This document shows positions 28,242-37,874 of a stretch of 64,000 nt of DNA, piece after piece. The notes beneath the pieces are model-generated. The model was not told where the DNA came from and made no database searches. It saw only the letters and a program-made list of their open reading frames with translations. This stretch comes from an uncultured bacterium (GTDB lineage Bacteria; Bacillota; Clostridia; Oscillospirales; Oscillospiraceae). Position 1 is the stretch's first letter; the number at the start of each line of letters is the position of its first letter. The translations under genes were made by a program, and so were the position numbers. The stretch lies in NCBI GenBank assembly GCA_947176765.1, contig CAMWRX010000002.1, positions 1-64,000 of the forward strand. Reading direction: 5' to 3'.

Positions 28242-28963
28242 AGCAAATTATGAAACGAATTGCCGCATTACTGCTTACCCTGGTGATGACCGTCTCCTTG
28301 GCCGCCTGCGGCGGGGCCCCCGCGCAGGATGCACAGCCCACCGGCGGGATGTCGGGAACAACCACTGAACCGAATACCCCGGCTGGCAGCGCGGCGGCAG
28401 ACAACACCTCCGAACCTGTGGAGGACAAAATAGGAGGAATCAAAATGCTGGTAGCAGTTTTTTCCCTGCCCGGTGAGCAGTACGAGGTGAGCGTGATTGA
28501 GGAGGGCAACACCGCCATCATCGCCGATATGATTGTGGAGCAGACCGGGGCCGACTTGTTCCGCATTGAAAATGTCACGCCCTACCCGGACACCTACAAT
28601 GGTCTGCTGGAGATCTCCCGACAGGAGGAAGCGGCGGACACCCGCCCGGAAATTGCCGGGACGGTGGAAAACATGGCGGACTACGACGTGGTTTTCCTGG
28701 GCTTCCCCAACTGGTGGGGCGATATGCCCATGATCGTCTATGGCTTCCTGGAGAGTTATGATTTTTCCGGTAAAACCATCGTCCCCTTCTGCACCCATGG
28801 CGGCAGCGGCCTGTCCAACACGCCCCGGCACATTGCGGACGCCTGTCCGGGGGCAACGGTGGCGGACGGTCTGGCTATCCGGGGCAAGACCGCCCAGGAG
28901 CAGAGAGACGAGGCCAGAGAGGCCGTCACCAGCTGGCTGAGAGAGGGCGCCTTCATTGAATAG
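28238..28963 (+). CDS. Flavodoxin-domain lipoprotein
   Basis: Lipobox SLAACGG; flavodoxin-like VFLGFPNWWGDMPMIVYGFLESYDFSGKTIVPFCTHGGSGLS. Confidence 0.85.
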   Translation: MKQIMKRIAALLLTLVMTVSLAACGGAPAQDAQPTGGMSGTTTEPNTPAGSAAADNTSEPVEDKIGGIKMLVAVFSLPGEQYEVSVIEEGNTAIIADMIVEQTGADLFRIENVTPYPDTYNGLLEISRQEEAADTRPEIAGTVENMADYDVVFLGFPNWWGDMPMIVYGFLESYDFSGKTIVPFCTHGGSGLSNTPRHIADACPGATVADGLAIRGKTAQEQRDEAREAVTSWLREGAFIE

Positions 28964-29624
28964 GAAGAACAAGCAGGCCCTCAAAATGGCAGTTGACTGC
29001 GGTATGATGATCCTCCTGCCGCTGCTGATGGCCTACTCCCCGCTGGGTGAAGCTGTCCACGAATGGCTGGGGATCGCCATAACGGCGCTGCTTGTCATCC
29101 ATCATGCGCTAAACCGAAACTGGTATCGGACCCTGTTCAGGGGGCGGTACAGCGGCATCCGTGTTCTGGGGACTGTGACCAATATGCTTTTGCTGGCGGA
29201 TATGATCGCCCTGCCGGTCAGCGGCATCCTTATGTCGCGCCATGTATTTGTCTTTTTGGATGTAAAAGCCGGAATGTCATTTGCCCGGACCGTTCACCTG
29301 CTGGCTTCCCATTGGGGCTTGATACTCATGAGTTTCCATATTGGCGTACATGGCGGAGCCCGCAGCAAGGCAGCGGCTCGAAAAGAAGCCTCTGCCGTGC
29401 GAACGGTCATCCCGCGTATTGCCATTGCGCTGCTGGGATTTTGGGGTGTTTTTGCGTTCATCCGGCAGGAAATCGGAAGCTATCTGTTCCTGCGAAACCA
29501 GTTTGTATTTTATGATTTCAGCCGGCCGCTGGTCTACTTCCTGGCGGATGTTATCGCTGTGATGGTATTGTTTTCCATGGCTGGCTATTATACCGCGAAA
29601 GGATTGAAACACCGCAGCTCATAA
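28956..29624 (+). CDS. DUF4405/cytochrome b-like membrane protein
   Basis: Four or more TM segments with His residues: ITALLVIHHALNRNWY...HLLASHWGLILMSFHIGVH. Confidence 0.7.
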   Translation: MNRKNKQALKMAVDCGMMILLPLLMAYSPLGEAVHEWLGIAITALLVIHHALNRNWYRTLFRGRYSGIRVLGTVTNMLLLADMIALPVSGILMSRHVFVFLDVKAGMSFARTVHLLASHWGLILMSFHIGVHGGARSKAAARKEASAVRTVIPRIAIALLGFWGVFAFIRQEIGSYLFLRNQFVFYDFSRPLVYFLADVIAVMVLFSMAGYYTAKGLKHRSS

Positions 29625-29638
29625 GGAGTTCAGATTTT

Positions 29639-30307
29639 TTGAGAATTGAATGGAGAACAGCGGCGGCAGAGTATAAGGTTCTGGAAGAACGGAACATCCC
29701 CGTCATGGTCATGGAGCCGGTGCGGGGCGGGCGGCTGACCCAGCTCTCCAGCGACGCGGAGGCCATTTTGAAAGACGCCCACCCCGATTGGAGCATGGCG
29801 TCCTGGGCCCTGCGCTGGGCAAGGCGTCTGCCCCAGGTGCAGGTGATTTTGAGCGGTATGTCTACCATGGATCAGATCAAAGACAACGTGGCCACCTTTG
29901 AGGAACCGGACGAGCTCTCCGATGCCGATGCCGAAACCCTGATGCGTGCGGCGGAAGCGTTCAAGAAGCAGGTCAGCGTCCCCTGCACCGCCAGCCGCTA
30001 CTGCTGCGATGCCAGCACCGGGCACTGCCCCCAGAGCACCACCGTGCCGGAGATCATGGCGGAGGATCACGGCTTCACCGCCTTCAAAGGCCACGCCATG
30101 GCCGGCTTCGGCGGGGCCATCAAGAACATCTCCATCGGACTGGGCTCTGCCGAGGGCAAATGCTGGATTCACTCCGCCGGAACAAGCCGCACCAGTCCCT
30201 GGGGCGGTGAACAGGACGCTTTTCTGGAATCCACGGGAGCGGCGGAACCATCCCGCCAATGCGAAACCAAAGGTGTTGCCATACAATCAAAATGGGAGGA
30301 ATATAAA
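29639..30307 (+). pseudogene. C-terminal half of an aldo/keto reductase (paralogue of 27123-28241)
   Basis: YKVLEERNIPVMVMEPVRGGRL...VILSGMSTMDQIKDNV...CTASRYCCDASTGHCPQ; no N-terminal half and no stop before the next gene. Confidence 0.75.
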
Positions 30308-30868
30308 ATGGAGTATGCAGAAAAACGGGTGGATTTGCGAGAGACTCGCCCGGAGGACACGGAACGAGGAATGCGGCAGACTCAGCTGCTGTTCCGGCTG
30401 AACCATACGGTGCCCATGTCTCAGGAGTATGCGGCAGTGCTGGGCGAGCTGTTTGAGGGTCGGATCGGTGAGGGCAGCTTCGTAGCGGCCCCTTTACAGG
30501 GCGTCTGCTTCGACCAGGTCTCTATCGGTAAAAACGTTATTGTCAACAGCAATTGTTTGATGATGTCCAGGGGTGGGATCACCATTGAGGACGATGCGCA
30601 AATTGCCGCCAACGTCTCTCTTCTCTCCAACAATCATGATCTGTATGAGAGGATGGTGCTGACCTGTAAGCCCATTCGGATCAAACAAGGGGCGTGGATT
30701 GGCGCGGGGGCCACGATCCTTCCCGGCGTGACGGTAGGCCGATACGCTGTGGTGGGCGCGGCCTCCGTCGTCACCCATGATGTGCCGGACTTTGCCGTGG
30801 CCGTTGGGAACCCCGCGAGGGTGACAAAGATGCTGGATTCGTCGAAATTTCCTGACGGGACGGACTGA
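30308..30868 (+). CDS. Sugar O-acetyltransferase (left-handed beta-helix)
   Basis: RBS gggagg and ATG; hexapeptide repeats ISIGKNVIVNSNCL...IKQGAWIGAGATILPGVTVGRYAVVGAASVVTHDVP. Confidence 0.85.
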   Translation: MEYAEKRVDLRETRPEDTERGMRQTQLLFRLNHTVPMSQEYAAVLGELFEGRIGEGSFVAAPLQGVCFDQVSIGKNVIVNSNCLMMSRGGITIEDDAQIAANVSLLSNNHDLYERMVLTCKPIRIKQGAWIGAGATILPGVTVGRYAVVGAASVVTHDVPDFAVAVGNPARVTKMLDSSKFPDGTD

Positions 30869-30988
30869 ACCCGGAGAGGCTTTTCATTGAAAAGAGTGCA
30901 CCCTTTTTACATAAGGGCTGGTGTCAACAAACCGTTGTGCCGCAGGTTACGGGACCACATCTTTTTGGTCAACACAAGACAACGATAT

Positions 30989-31021
30989 AAATCGACAGGT
31001 TTCGACAAAGCCTGTCGATTT
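30989..31021 (+). terminator. Hairpin with TTCGACA loop
   Basis: aaatcgacagg tttcgacaaag cctgtcgattt attttgc. Confidence 0.7.
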
Positions 31022-31032
31022 ATTTTGCATAA

Positions 31033-31902
31033 CTAACGCCCTTTCATCTCACTCAGCAGCAGTTCCGCGGCCGGACTGAACACCTGGTACTTTTTCCAGA
31101 CGACATACAGCTTCGTCTCCAGCGTAGGTGTCAGCGGGCGAAAGCACAATTCGCTCCGCTCACTGGTATCCACCAGCTTGTCAAAGGTCAGGACGTACCC
31201 CAGCCCCTCCCGGGCCAGGACGCTGCCATTATAGGTCAAATTGAGGGTAGCCGTGATATGCAGCCGGTCTACCGCCTCTCCAAAGAGCTTGGGTATATCC
31301 TCCCGGAGTCCCTGCCGGGAAAGAATCAGCGGCAGATCCAGAAGGTCGTCAATGCAGACGGCCTCTTTTTGCGCCAACGGGGCATCCTTCCGCATGACCA
31401 CCCCCCAGATATCCGCCCCCGGCAGTTCTATATAATTGTACTTGGACAGATCCACCGCCTGGGCAATCACCGCAAAATCCAACAGCCCCTGATCCAGCCG
31501 TTCCGCCAGATCATTGGTATCCCCGCTGTATAAATGCACCCGGATCCCCGGAACCTGGGCCTGCACTGCCTTAATGCGCCGTGCCAAATGTTTGATCCCG
31601 TCCGACTCCGCGCAGCCGATATGGATGTCCCCACCCGTAATCTCATCCAGGGCTTTGAACTCCGCCGCCGTCTTGTCCACCATTTCCAGGATGTCCTCCG
31701 CCCGTTTGCGCAGCAGCATCCCTTCGTCTGTCAGCCGGACGCTGAAGCTGCTGCGGACAAAGAGCTTCTTCCCCAGCTCGGCCTCCAGATCTTTCAGCTG
31801 CTTGGACAGGGTGGGCTGGGAGATGTGCAGCCGCTCCGCCGCGTGGGTCACGCTCCCCTCCCGCGCCACTTCCAGAAAATAACGCAACACCCGGATCTCC
31901 AT
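31033..31902 (-). CDS. LysR family transcriptional regulator
   Basis: MEIRVLRYFLEVAREGSVTHAAERLHISQPTLSKQLKDLEAELGKKLFVR. Confidence 0.93.
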   Translation of the reverse strand: MEIRVLRYFLEVAREGSVTHAAERLHISQPTLSKQLKDLEAELGKKLFVRSSFSVRLTDEGMLLRKRAEDILEMVDKTAAEFKALDEITGGDIHIGCAESDGIKHLARRIKAVQAQVPGIRVHLYSGDTNDLAERLDQGLLDFAVIAQAVDLSKYNYIELPGADIWGVVMRKDAPLAQKEAVCIDDLLDLPLILSRQGLREDIPKLFGEAVDRLHITATLNLTYNGSVLAREGLGYVLTFDKLVDTSERSELCFRPLTPTLETKLYVVWKKYQVFSPAAELLLSEMKGR

Positions 31903-32019
31903 ATCATCACCTCTGCCAACAGGATACCACGCCATGTTATTCCTTTCAAGAATAACATGATATAGAAATCAAGTATTTGCTATTTTGCTGTCCGCGATTT
32001 ATCATGGAAACATCGGGAG

Positions 32020-32271
32020 GTGAGGACAGTGCCGGAAGCATCGGACGCACAGGCCATCCTACGGGAAAACCTGAAGGACGCGGGCTGCGACCAGGAAACA
32101 ATCTGCCGCTGTGAGGTCTTGGCCCGGGGTGAAAAGAAGGCTGAGCTGATGCGGGCCCTTTCCCTGCACAGGCGGGCGCTGCTGGACGCCGTCCATGAAA
32201 ACCAGCGGCGGATCGACTGCCTGGACTACCTCATCTATCAAATCGAGAAGCAAGGCAAGAAAACCAGTTAA
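32020..32271 (+). CDS. Small hypothetical protein
   Basis: 83-aa ORF with RBS directly before the hydrolase gene. Confidence 0.55.
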   Translation: MRTVPEASDAQAILRENLKDAGCDQETICRCEVLARGEKKAELMRALSLHRRALLDAVHENQRRIDCLDYLIYQIEKQGKKTS

Positions 32272-32286
32272 CAGGAGGAATTTCTC

Positions 32287-33267
32287 ATGGAAGAAACGCT
32301 GAATCTGACCCAGGAGTGGGATAAGACGTTCCCCAAAAGTGATAAGGTGGAGCACCGCAAGGTGACATTCCACAACCGCTACGGCATCACCCTGGCGGCG
32401 GATCTGTACCAACCCCGTGGCGCGTCCGGGAAACTGGCGGCCATCGCCGTGTGCGGCCCCTTCGGCGCGGTGAAGGAGCAGGCGGCCGGTCTGTACGCCC
32501 AGACCATGGCGGAGCGGGGGTTCCTCACCATTGCCTTCGACCCGTCCTTCACCGGCGAGAGCGGCGGCACGCCCCGGTATATGGCCTCCCCCGACATCAA
32601 TACCGAGGACTTCCAGGCGGCGGTAGACTTCCTCTCCGTCCAGGACAACGTGGATCCGGAAAAAATCGGCATCATCGGCATCTGCGGCTGGGGCGGCATG
32701 GCGCTGAACACGGCGGCGCTGGACACCCGCGTCAAGGCCACGGTGGCCTCCACCATGTATGACATGAGCCGGGTGAACGCCCAGGGCTATTTTGACGCCG
32801 AGAACAGCGAGGAAGCCCGCTATGAAAAGCGGAAGGCCATGAACGCCCAGCGCACCGCCGACTACAAAAGCGGCAACTATGAACTGGGCGGCGGCGTGGT
32901 GGACCCCTTGCCGGATGACGCCCCCTTCTTTGTGAAAGACTACTATGACTACTACAAAACGTCCAGGGGCTACCACCTCCGCTCCCTCAACTCCAATGGC
33001 GGGTGGAACAAGATCGGCTGTATGTCCTTCCTCAACCAGCCCATCCTGTGCTACGCGGACGAAATCCGCAGCGCGGTGCTGGTCGTGCACGGAGAGAAGG
33101 CCCATTCCTGCTACTTCAGCAAGGATGCTTTCGCCAAACTGACAGGCGATAACAAAGAGTTGCTCATCATCCCGGACACGGTGCATACTGACCTGTATGA
33201 CGGCGGCGGGAAGGGCGCAATCCCCTTCGACAAGCTGGAGGATTTCTTCCAGACTCATTTGAACTGA
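32287..33267 (+). CDS. Alpha/beta hydrolase (YcjY/dienelactone hydrolase-like)
   Basis: IGICGWGGMALNTAA; DEIRSAVLVVHGEKAHSCYFS. Confidence 0.85.
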   Translation: MEETLNLTQEWDKTFPKSDKVEHRKVTFHNRYGITLAADLYQPRGASGKLAAIAVCGPFGAVKEQAAGLYAQTMAERGFLTIAFDPSFTGESGGTPRYMASPDINTEDFQAAVDFLSVQDNVDPEKIGIIGICGWGGMALNTAALDTRVKATVASTMYDMSRVNAQGYFDAENSEEARYEKRKAMNAQRTADYKSGNYELGGGVVDPLPDDAPFFVKDYYDYYKTSRGYHLRSLNSNGGWNKIGCMSFLNQPILCYADEIRSAVLVVHGEKAHSCYFSKDAFAKLTGDNKELLIIPDTVHTDLYDGGGKGAIPFDKLEDFFQTHLN

Positions 33268-33285
33268 TCTGGAGGGGGCCATCCA

Positions 33286-35040
33286 ATGAAACGAACCGGG
33301 CCCATCGCCATGTTTATGGCCCTGCTGCTGGCGCTGTCTGCCTGCGGCGCGGGGCTGGCGGCGGAGAACACAACGATTGGCGCAGAACCTTTGGATGCGG
33401 CGCAACACAGCCAGACCGCCGCGGCCTCCCCCAATGCCGAAGGAGAAGACGCTATGGACAAAATCACCCTTTCATTCAACGGCCGCGCCTACACCGCAAC
33501 GCTGGCGGATAATCCCTCGGCGAAGGCTTTTGCCGCGCTGTTGAAAGATGGCCCGTTGACCGTTTCCACCCGTGACTACGGAAATTTTGAAAAGGTTGGT
33601 TCCCTGGGGACAGAGCTGCCCCGCACAGATGAGCAAATCACCACCGCTCCCGGGGATATCATCCTCTATCAGGGAAATCAAATCACAGTCTACTATGCCC
33701 AAAACACCTGGAACTTCACCCGTCTGGGCCGGATCGACGACCCCAGCGGCCTGCGGGAAGCCCTGGGCAGCGGGGATGTGGAGATCACCTTTCAGCTTGC
33801 CGAGCCCCTCCCCTATGACGGCGTCTATCCACAGCATGAGCCCTACGGGACTGGGATCGGAGCCATGCCCGGGCGTGTAGTCTGGGCTCACAACCCGGAT
33901 TGTGTAGAATGGGACGGAGACGGCTGGTGGTGGGAATTGAGCCACTTTGACGCTACCGCCATTCAGAGCATGGTGGATGACAGCATCGCCTCCCTGGGCG
34001 GGCAGGAAACTGCCCAGGCGGGCTGGGAGGCACTGTTCCTGGCCCACAACCAAAGCCGGGGAAAGACGGGTGGCTATGCCGCCGGGGAGAAAATCGCCAT
34101 CAAGGCCAACATCAACGGCTCCGCCGTCATGGACGACGACACCTCCGGGGAAACAAAGATGAGCTACACCAATTCGGTGCTGCTCAAGGCCCTGCTCACT
34201 TCTCTGGTGGAGGAAGCCGGGGTTAAACCCAGTGATATTACCGTCTATGACGTGTCCCGGCTGTTCCCGGACTATATGGTGGAGCTGTGTACTCAAGGCA
34301 ATTTGGACGGTATCCGCTTCGTGGGCCGGAACAACGGCGTGGCCGACGAGAGCGCCCCAATCCAATGGTCGTACCAGTTCAGCGGGAAGGTGAATTATCT
34401 GCCCACCTGTGTCACCGAGGCGGAGTATATCATTAACCTTGCCAACCTGAAGGGCCACAGCTACGGCATCACCCTCTGCGGGAAAAACCACTTTGGCTCC
34501 TTTATCAACGGCAATACGATGCGGCCCCCGGAGGGGGCCAACCTCCACCAGTGGCTGACACGAAACGAGATGGGCATTTACAGCCCGCTGGTGGACCTGA
34601 TGGCAAACACCGATCTGGGCGGCAAAACCGTCCTCTATATGCTGGACGCCATCATCTGCGCCCCCTCTGAAGGCGCGTCTATCACCGGGGACAACTCCCG
34701 TTGGCAGCAGGCCCCCTTCAACGGCCACTATACCGCCAGCGTCTTTGTGTCCCAGGATCCGGTGGCCATCGACAGCGTAGGCGCGGATTTTCTGATGAAC
34801 GAGCCGACAGTGACCAGCCGAAATGGGGCGCTGAAAGATAATCCCACTGTGGAGAACTATCTCCATGAGGCAGGGCTTGTGGCAGACGCACCCTCCGGCA
34901 CAGTCTATACGGACAGTCGCGGGAATGCGGTCACCAACTTGGGCGTTCATGAGCATTGGAGCAACTCCGTGGACAAGCAATACAGCCGCAATTTGGGGAA
35001 GGACGAGGGGATTGAACTGATCTGCCTCAAATGGAATTGA
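33286..35040 (+). CDS. Lipoprotein: cyclophilin-like domain fused to a DUF362-like domain
   Basis: Lipobox LSACGA; KITLSFNGRAYTATLADNPSAKAFAALLKDGPL...PGDIILYQGNQI; then GRVVWAHNPDCVEWDGDGWWW...YIINLANLKGHSYGITLCGKNHFGSF. Confidence 0.75.
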   Translation: MKRTGPIAMFMALLLALSACGAGLAAENTTIGAEPLDAAQHSQTAAASPNAEGEDAMDKITLSFNGRAYTATLADNPSAKAFAALLKDGPLTVSTRDYGNFEKVGSLGTELPRTDEQITTAPGDIILYQGNQITVYYAQNTWNFTRLGRIDDPSGLREALGSGDVEITFQLAEPLPYDGVYPQHEPYGTGIGAMPGRVVWAHNPDCVEWDGDGWWWELSHFDATAIQSMVDDSIASLGGQETAQAGWEALFLAHNQSRGKTGGYAAGEKIAIKANINGSAVMDDDTSGETKMSYTNSVLLKALLTSLVEEAGVKPSDITVYDVSRLFPDYMVELCTQGNLDGIRFVGRNNGVADESAPIQWSYQFSGKVNYLPTCVTEAEYIINLANLKGHSYGITLCGKNHFGSFINGNTMRPPEGANLHQWLTRNEMGIYSPLVDLMANTDLGGKTVLYMLDAIICAPSEGASITGDNSRWQQAPFNGHYTASVFVSQDPVAIDSVGADFLMNEPTVTSRNGALKDNPTVENYLHEAGLVADAPSGTVYTDSRGNAVTNLGVHEHWSNSVDKQYSRNLGKDEGIELICLKWN

Positions 35041-35063
35041 TTATTTTTGCAATATTAAGCCAT

Positions 35064-35095
35064 AACTCGACGGATTTCGACAAATCTGTCGAGTT
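35064..35095 (+). terminator. Hairpin with TTCGACA loop
   Basis: aactcgacggatttcgacaaatctgtcgagttattttttgc. Confidence 0.75.
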
Positions 35096-35122
35096 ATTTT
35101 TTGCACTTCATTCCAAAAGTGC

Positions 35123-35260
35123 ATTGACGGTATCATCGTAGAGGGCAGCTCCAGCCTGAACACCAGCGCCCTGCCCGGCGAGAGTTTGCCCCGTGAGGCC
35201 AAGGGGGAAGACGAGATCATCAATGACTGTATCAACATGACCGGCGTGCTGAGGATGTAG
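35123..35260 (+). pseudogene. Fossil fragment of a heavy-metal P-type ATPase (A-domain)
   Basis: IDGIIVEGSSSLNTSALPGESLPREAKGEDEIINDCINMTGVLRM*. Confidence 0.75.
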
Positions 35261-35354
35261 AATATCGTATATTTTATCTACATCACAATTAGAAACTCGG
35301 CATGGCATACCCTTTTGGGGACACTCAAAGGCACAATGTAGTCCTAAGATACTC

Positions 35355-35513
35355 ATGGAGGGCTGCGTGGAATTGAGGGCGCGCGTGTCGTCCGAACGGC
35401 GTGACGAAATTCAAGCCCATGCCGCTGCCTGCGGCGAGAGCATTAACACGTTCATCAACCGGGCAATCCGTGAGGCAATGGAAAAAGACAATGAAGAACG
35501 GGCCGGGGAATAA
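35355..35513 (+). CDS. Short ribbon-helix-helix / Arc-like protein (52 aa)
   Basis: MEGCVELRARVSSERRDEIQAHAAACGESINTFINRAIREAMEKDNEERAGE. Confidence 0.55.
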   Translation: MEGCVELRARVSSERRDEIQAHAAACGESINTFINRAIREAMEKDNEERAGE

Positions 35514-35523
35514 TCCCCGGCCC
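35500..35523 (+). terminator. Terminator
   Basis: gggccgggga ataa tccccggccc ttcttttt. Confidence 0.8.
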
Positions 35524-35872
35524 TTCTTTTTCTTAAAATCCCACGCGCCTGGGATTTTGCTCACTCCTTGCGCTGCATCCCCCGCAGCACCATGATGGCC
35601 GCCCCTCGCTGGAATCCGTCCTGGTGGCAGATTACCACCTCGTCGGCCAACGGATCAAGGCTGTACTCCTTGCACAGCATACAATATGCCCAAAAGGCTG
35701 CATACAGATACCACAATACTCCGTTAAAGCGAGTGCCGCAGAGTAGTATCCTAACCGGATATTTGAAGACGGACAGTCCAGTTAAGTAATCAATAACGCC
35801 GATTTTATCAAACAACAAGGTATATATAGGCAGTCCCACAATCCATAGCGCGGAGAGATGGATTTGTTTGTA

Positions 35873-35897
35873 AAGCCGCCCAAATGGGCGGCTTTAT
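35873..35897. terminator. Hairpin terminator
   Basis: aaagccgcccaaatgggcggcttta. Confidence 0.7.
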
Positions 35898-35924
35898 TTC
35901 TGGATACTACCATGAGGGAGCTAC

Positions 35925-36965
35925 CTATGCGCCGACTGCCCAGGGAAAATATCTTCGTGTAAACCACGCCGGCCAGGCCAGCAAAACAGCTGTCAGTAAA
36001 ACGCAGACAAGCGGCTGTATGTATATATCCGAAATGTTGAAATGATTTAACACACTATAAAGCAGAATACGTACAATCCCTGCGAAAGAATAATAAAAAA
36101 GGGTATTTCTCCCTATAAAAGCAAGATATCTGTTCCACCGAAATCTGCTTATTCTTTTGGCTAAATATACTATCGGAAACAGAATCAGAATAGATGACGC
36201 GAAAAATAGCACCGGGTAAGAAAACTTTTCCAAATGAATATCCACATCATTGGGAACCAAAAAAACAAGTATAAAATAGATTCCTGTGAGTCCGGACAAC
36301 CATAGAGGCCGATTTAACCATTTTTCCAGGTAAGCTTGTTTTTTTCTGGCTAAATAACCCAGACCCATATAAAAACTCATCATACAGGCAATTTCAGCTT
36401 CCCATATCAATTTAAATCTCCAGATACACATATCTGCCATGCCAAGCGCCGTAAAAACCAATGAAATTCCCAAAACAACATAATTATCCCATTTAGAATC
36501 AATATGTTCACTTATTCTCACAATCAGATAAAACAGCAGTGAGCAGGTAAAAAGACATGAAACAAACCACATTTCGTCATACATACAACTTCTCTGCAAT
36601 ACGAATCCTATTAAGCGTTTAGTAAAGCTGCCTCCCTCCAGTATGTAAGCCATCAAAACACGAACTAATCCAAGAGTAAAAAAGGGGCATAATAAACGCT
36701 TCCATTTGCTTTTCAGAAACATCCGAAAATTTTCTTTGGGTGAAAAAGTATATCCTGATGCAAAAAAGAACATAGTCAGAAAAAAGGGAGTGTACATCCT
36801 CCGATAAATCTCTGCAGGATAACTATGATGAAGAATCACGAATAAAATCAGAATTCCTTTTAAAGAATCTAACCATTGTATCCTGCCGGAACCCTGGATT
36901 TGAGACATTTCTTTTAAAAAATCAATCTGGCGGTTTCTTTGGGTAGTTGTCTGTGTGTCCACCAC
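35925..36965 (-). CDS. Acyltransferase family (acyltransferase 3) membrane protein
   Basis: WLDSLKGILILFVILHHSYPAE...FFLTMFFFASGYTFSPKE; ~10 TM segments. Confidence 0.85.
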   Translation of the reverse strand: MVDTQTTTQRNRQIDFLKEMSQIQGSGRIQWLDSLKGILILFVILHHSYPAEIYRRMYTPFFLTMFFFASGYTFSPKENFRMFLKSKWKRLLCPFFTLGLVRVLMAYILEGGSFTKRLIGFVLQRSCMYDEMWFVSCLFTCSLLFYLIVRISEHIDSKWDNYVVLGISLVFTALGMADMCIWRFKLIWEAEIACMMSFYMGLGYLARKKQAYLEKWLNRPLWLSGLTGIYFILVFLVPNDVDIHLEKFSYPVLFFASSILILFPIVYLAKRISRFRWNRYLAFIGRNTLFYYSFAGIVRILLYSVLNHFNISDIYIQPLVCVLLTAVLLAWPAWFTRRYFPWAVGA

Positions 36966-37109
36966 GCGGCCTCCTTCCCATGTTCTTTAAACGTAAATTC
37001 ATTAATATGACTTGATATAAGCCGTTTTGCCCGCCGTCTCTTAATTCGCATTGATTATATCACGAAATCGTGCCGTTAGCAAGGCACCTATATGCAGCGT
37101 ACAGCAAAC

Positions 37110-37140
37110 GGAGGCAGCACTGTTCCCCAGTCCTGCCTCC
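37110..37140. terminator. Hairpin downstream of the flavodoxin-family gene
   Basis: ggaggcag...ctgcctcc. Confidence 0.5.
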
Positions 37141-37204
37141 ATAGACCTTTTATTCGTCTGGGCAACCTGACCCAACGCAAGCCACTGATTTGCCCTCCGT
37201 GTTC

Positions 37205-37750
37205 TCAGAATTTATCCGCCAGGGCTGCCGCCTGGGCACAGCCGTCCGTCTTTTCAATGGCACCAACATTCAACACACCGGGGATAAGCACTTCGCCTAC
37301 CATCTTCCACTTCAGCAGTGCGGCGGTACGCTCCATGGGAATGCGGACACCGTCCATAACGGACATATCCTCCTCCTCGCAGCAGGTAATCAGCGCGCAC
37401 TCCTTACCTGCGTAATCCTTGCCGCCCACCACCAGGGAAAAGAGCCTGTCGATGACCCCCTTGACCTGTGCGGGGATAGAATACCAGTAGACCGGCATAG
37501 TGAACACCACAGCATCAGCCTCCAAAATGGCGGGGGCAATGGCGTTGAAATCATCGTCAAAGGAACAGGCTTTCCCAGTTTTGTAGCAGGTTTCGCAAGC
37601 GTGACAGCCGCCAATCTTCATCACAGCGGCATCGAAGCGTGTAACCGTGTGGCCCTTTGCCTCCGCCGCTTTGATAAATGCGTCCGTCATAGCAAAGCTG
37701 TTGCCGTTCTTCCGGGGACTGCCGGTGATGACTACGATTTTCTTACTCAT
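37205..37750 (-). CDS. Flavodoxin-family NAD(P)H-dependent oxidoreductase
   Basis: VVITGSPRKNGNSFAMTDAF...GGCHACETCYKTGKACSFDDDF. Confidence 0.9.
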   Translation of the reverse strand: MSKKIVVITGSPRKNGNSFAMTDAFIKAAEAKGHTVTRFDAAVMKIGGCHACETCYKTGKACSFDDDFNAIAPAILEADAVVFTMPVYWYSIPAQVKGVIDRLFSLVVGGKDYAGKECALITCCEEEDMSVMDGVRIPMERTAALLKWKMVGEVLIPGVLNVGAIEKTDGCAQAAALADKF

Positions 37751-37874
37751 GATGTTGTCCTCCAATTCTGCGGGCTTGACTTCCCCCACATCTGATAGTA
37801 TTATCATAGCAAGAACAACGGAAACGTCAAGTACACACATTGAGGTGCGATACTTACCTAAAGGAGAGCGTAAA

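Noticed and set aside
35561-35839. 92-aa minus ORF ending LADEVVICHQDGFQRGAAIMVLRGMQRKE
   Set aside because: The C-terminal part may be coding, but the N-terminal half looks like intergenic AT-rich sequence and I cannot assign a family
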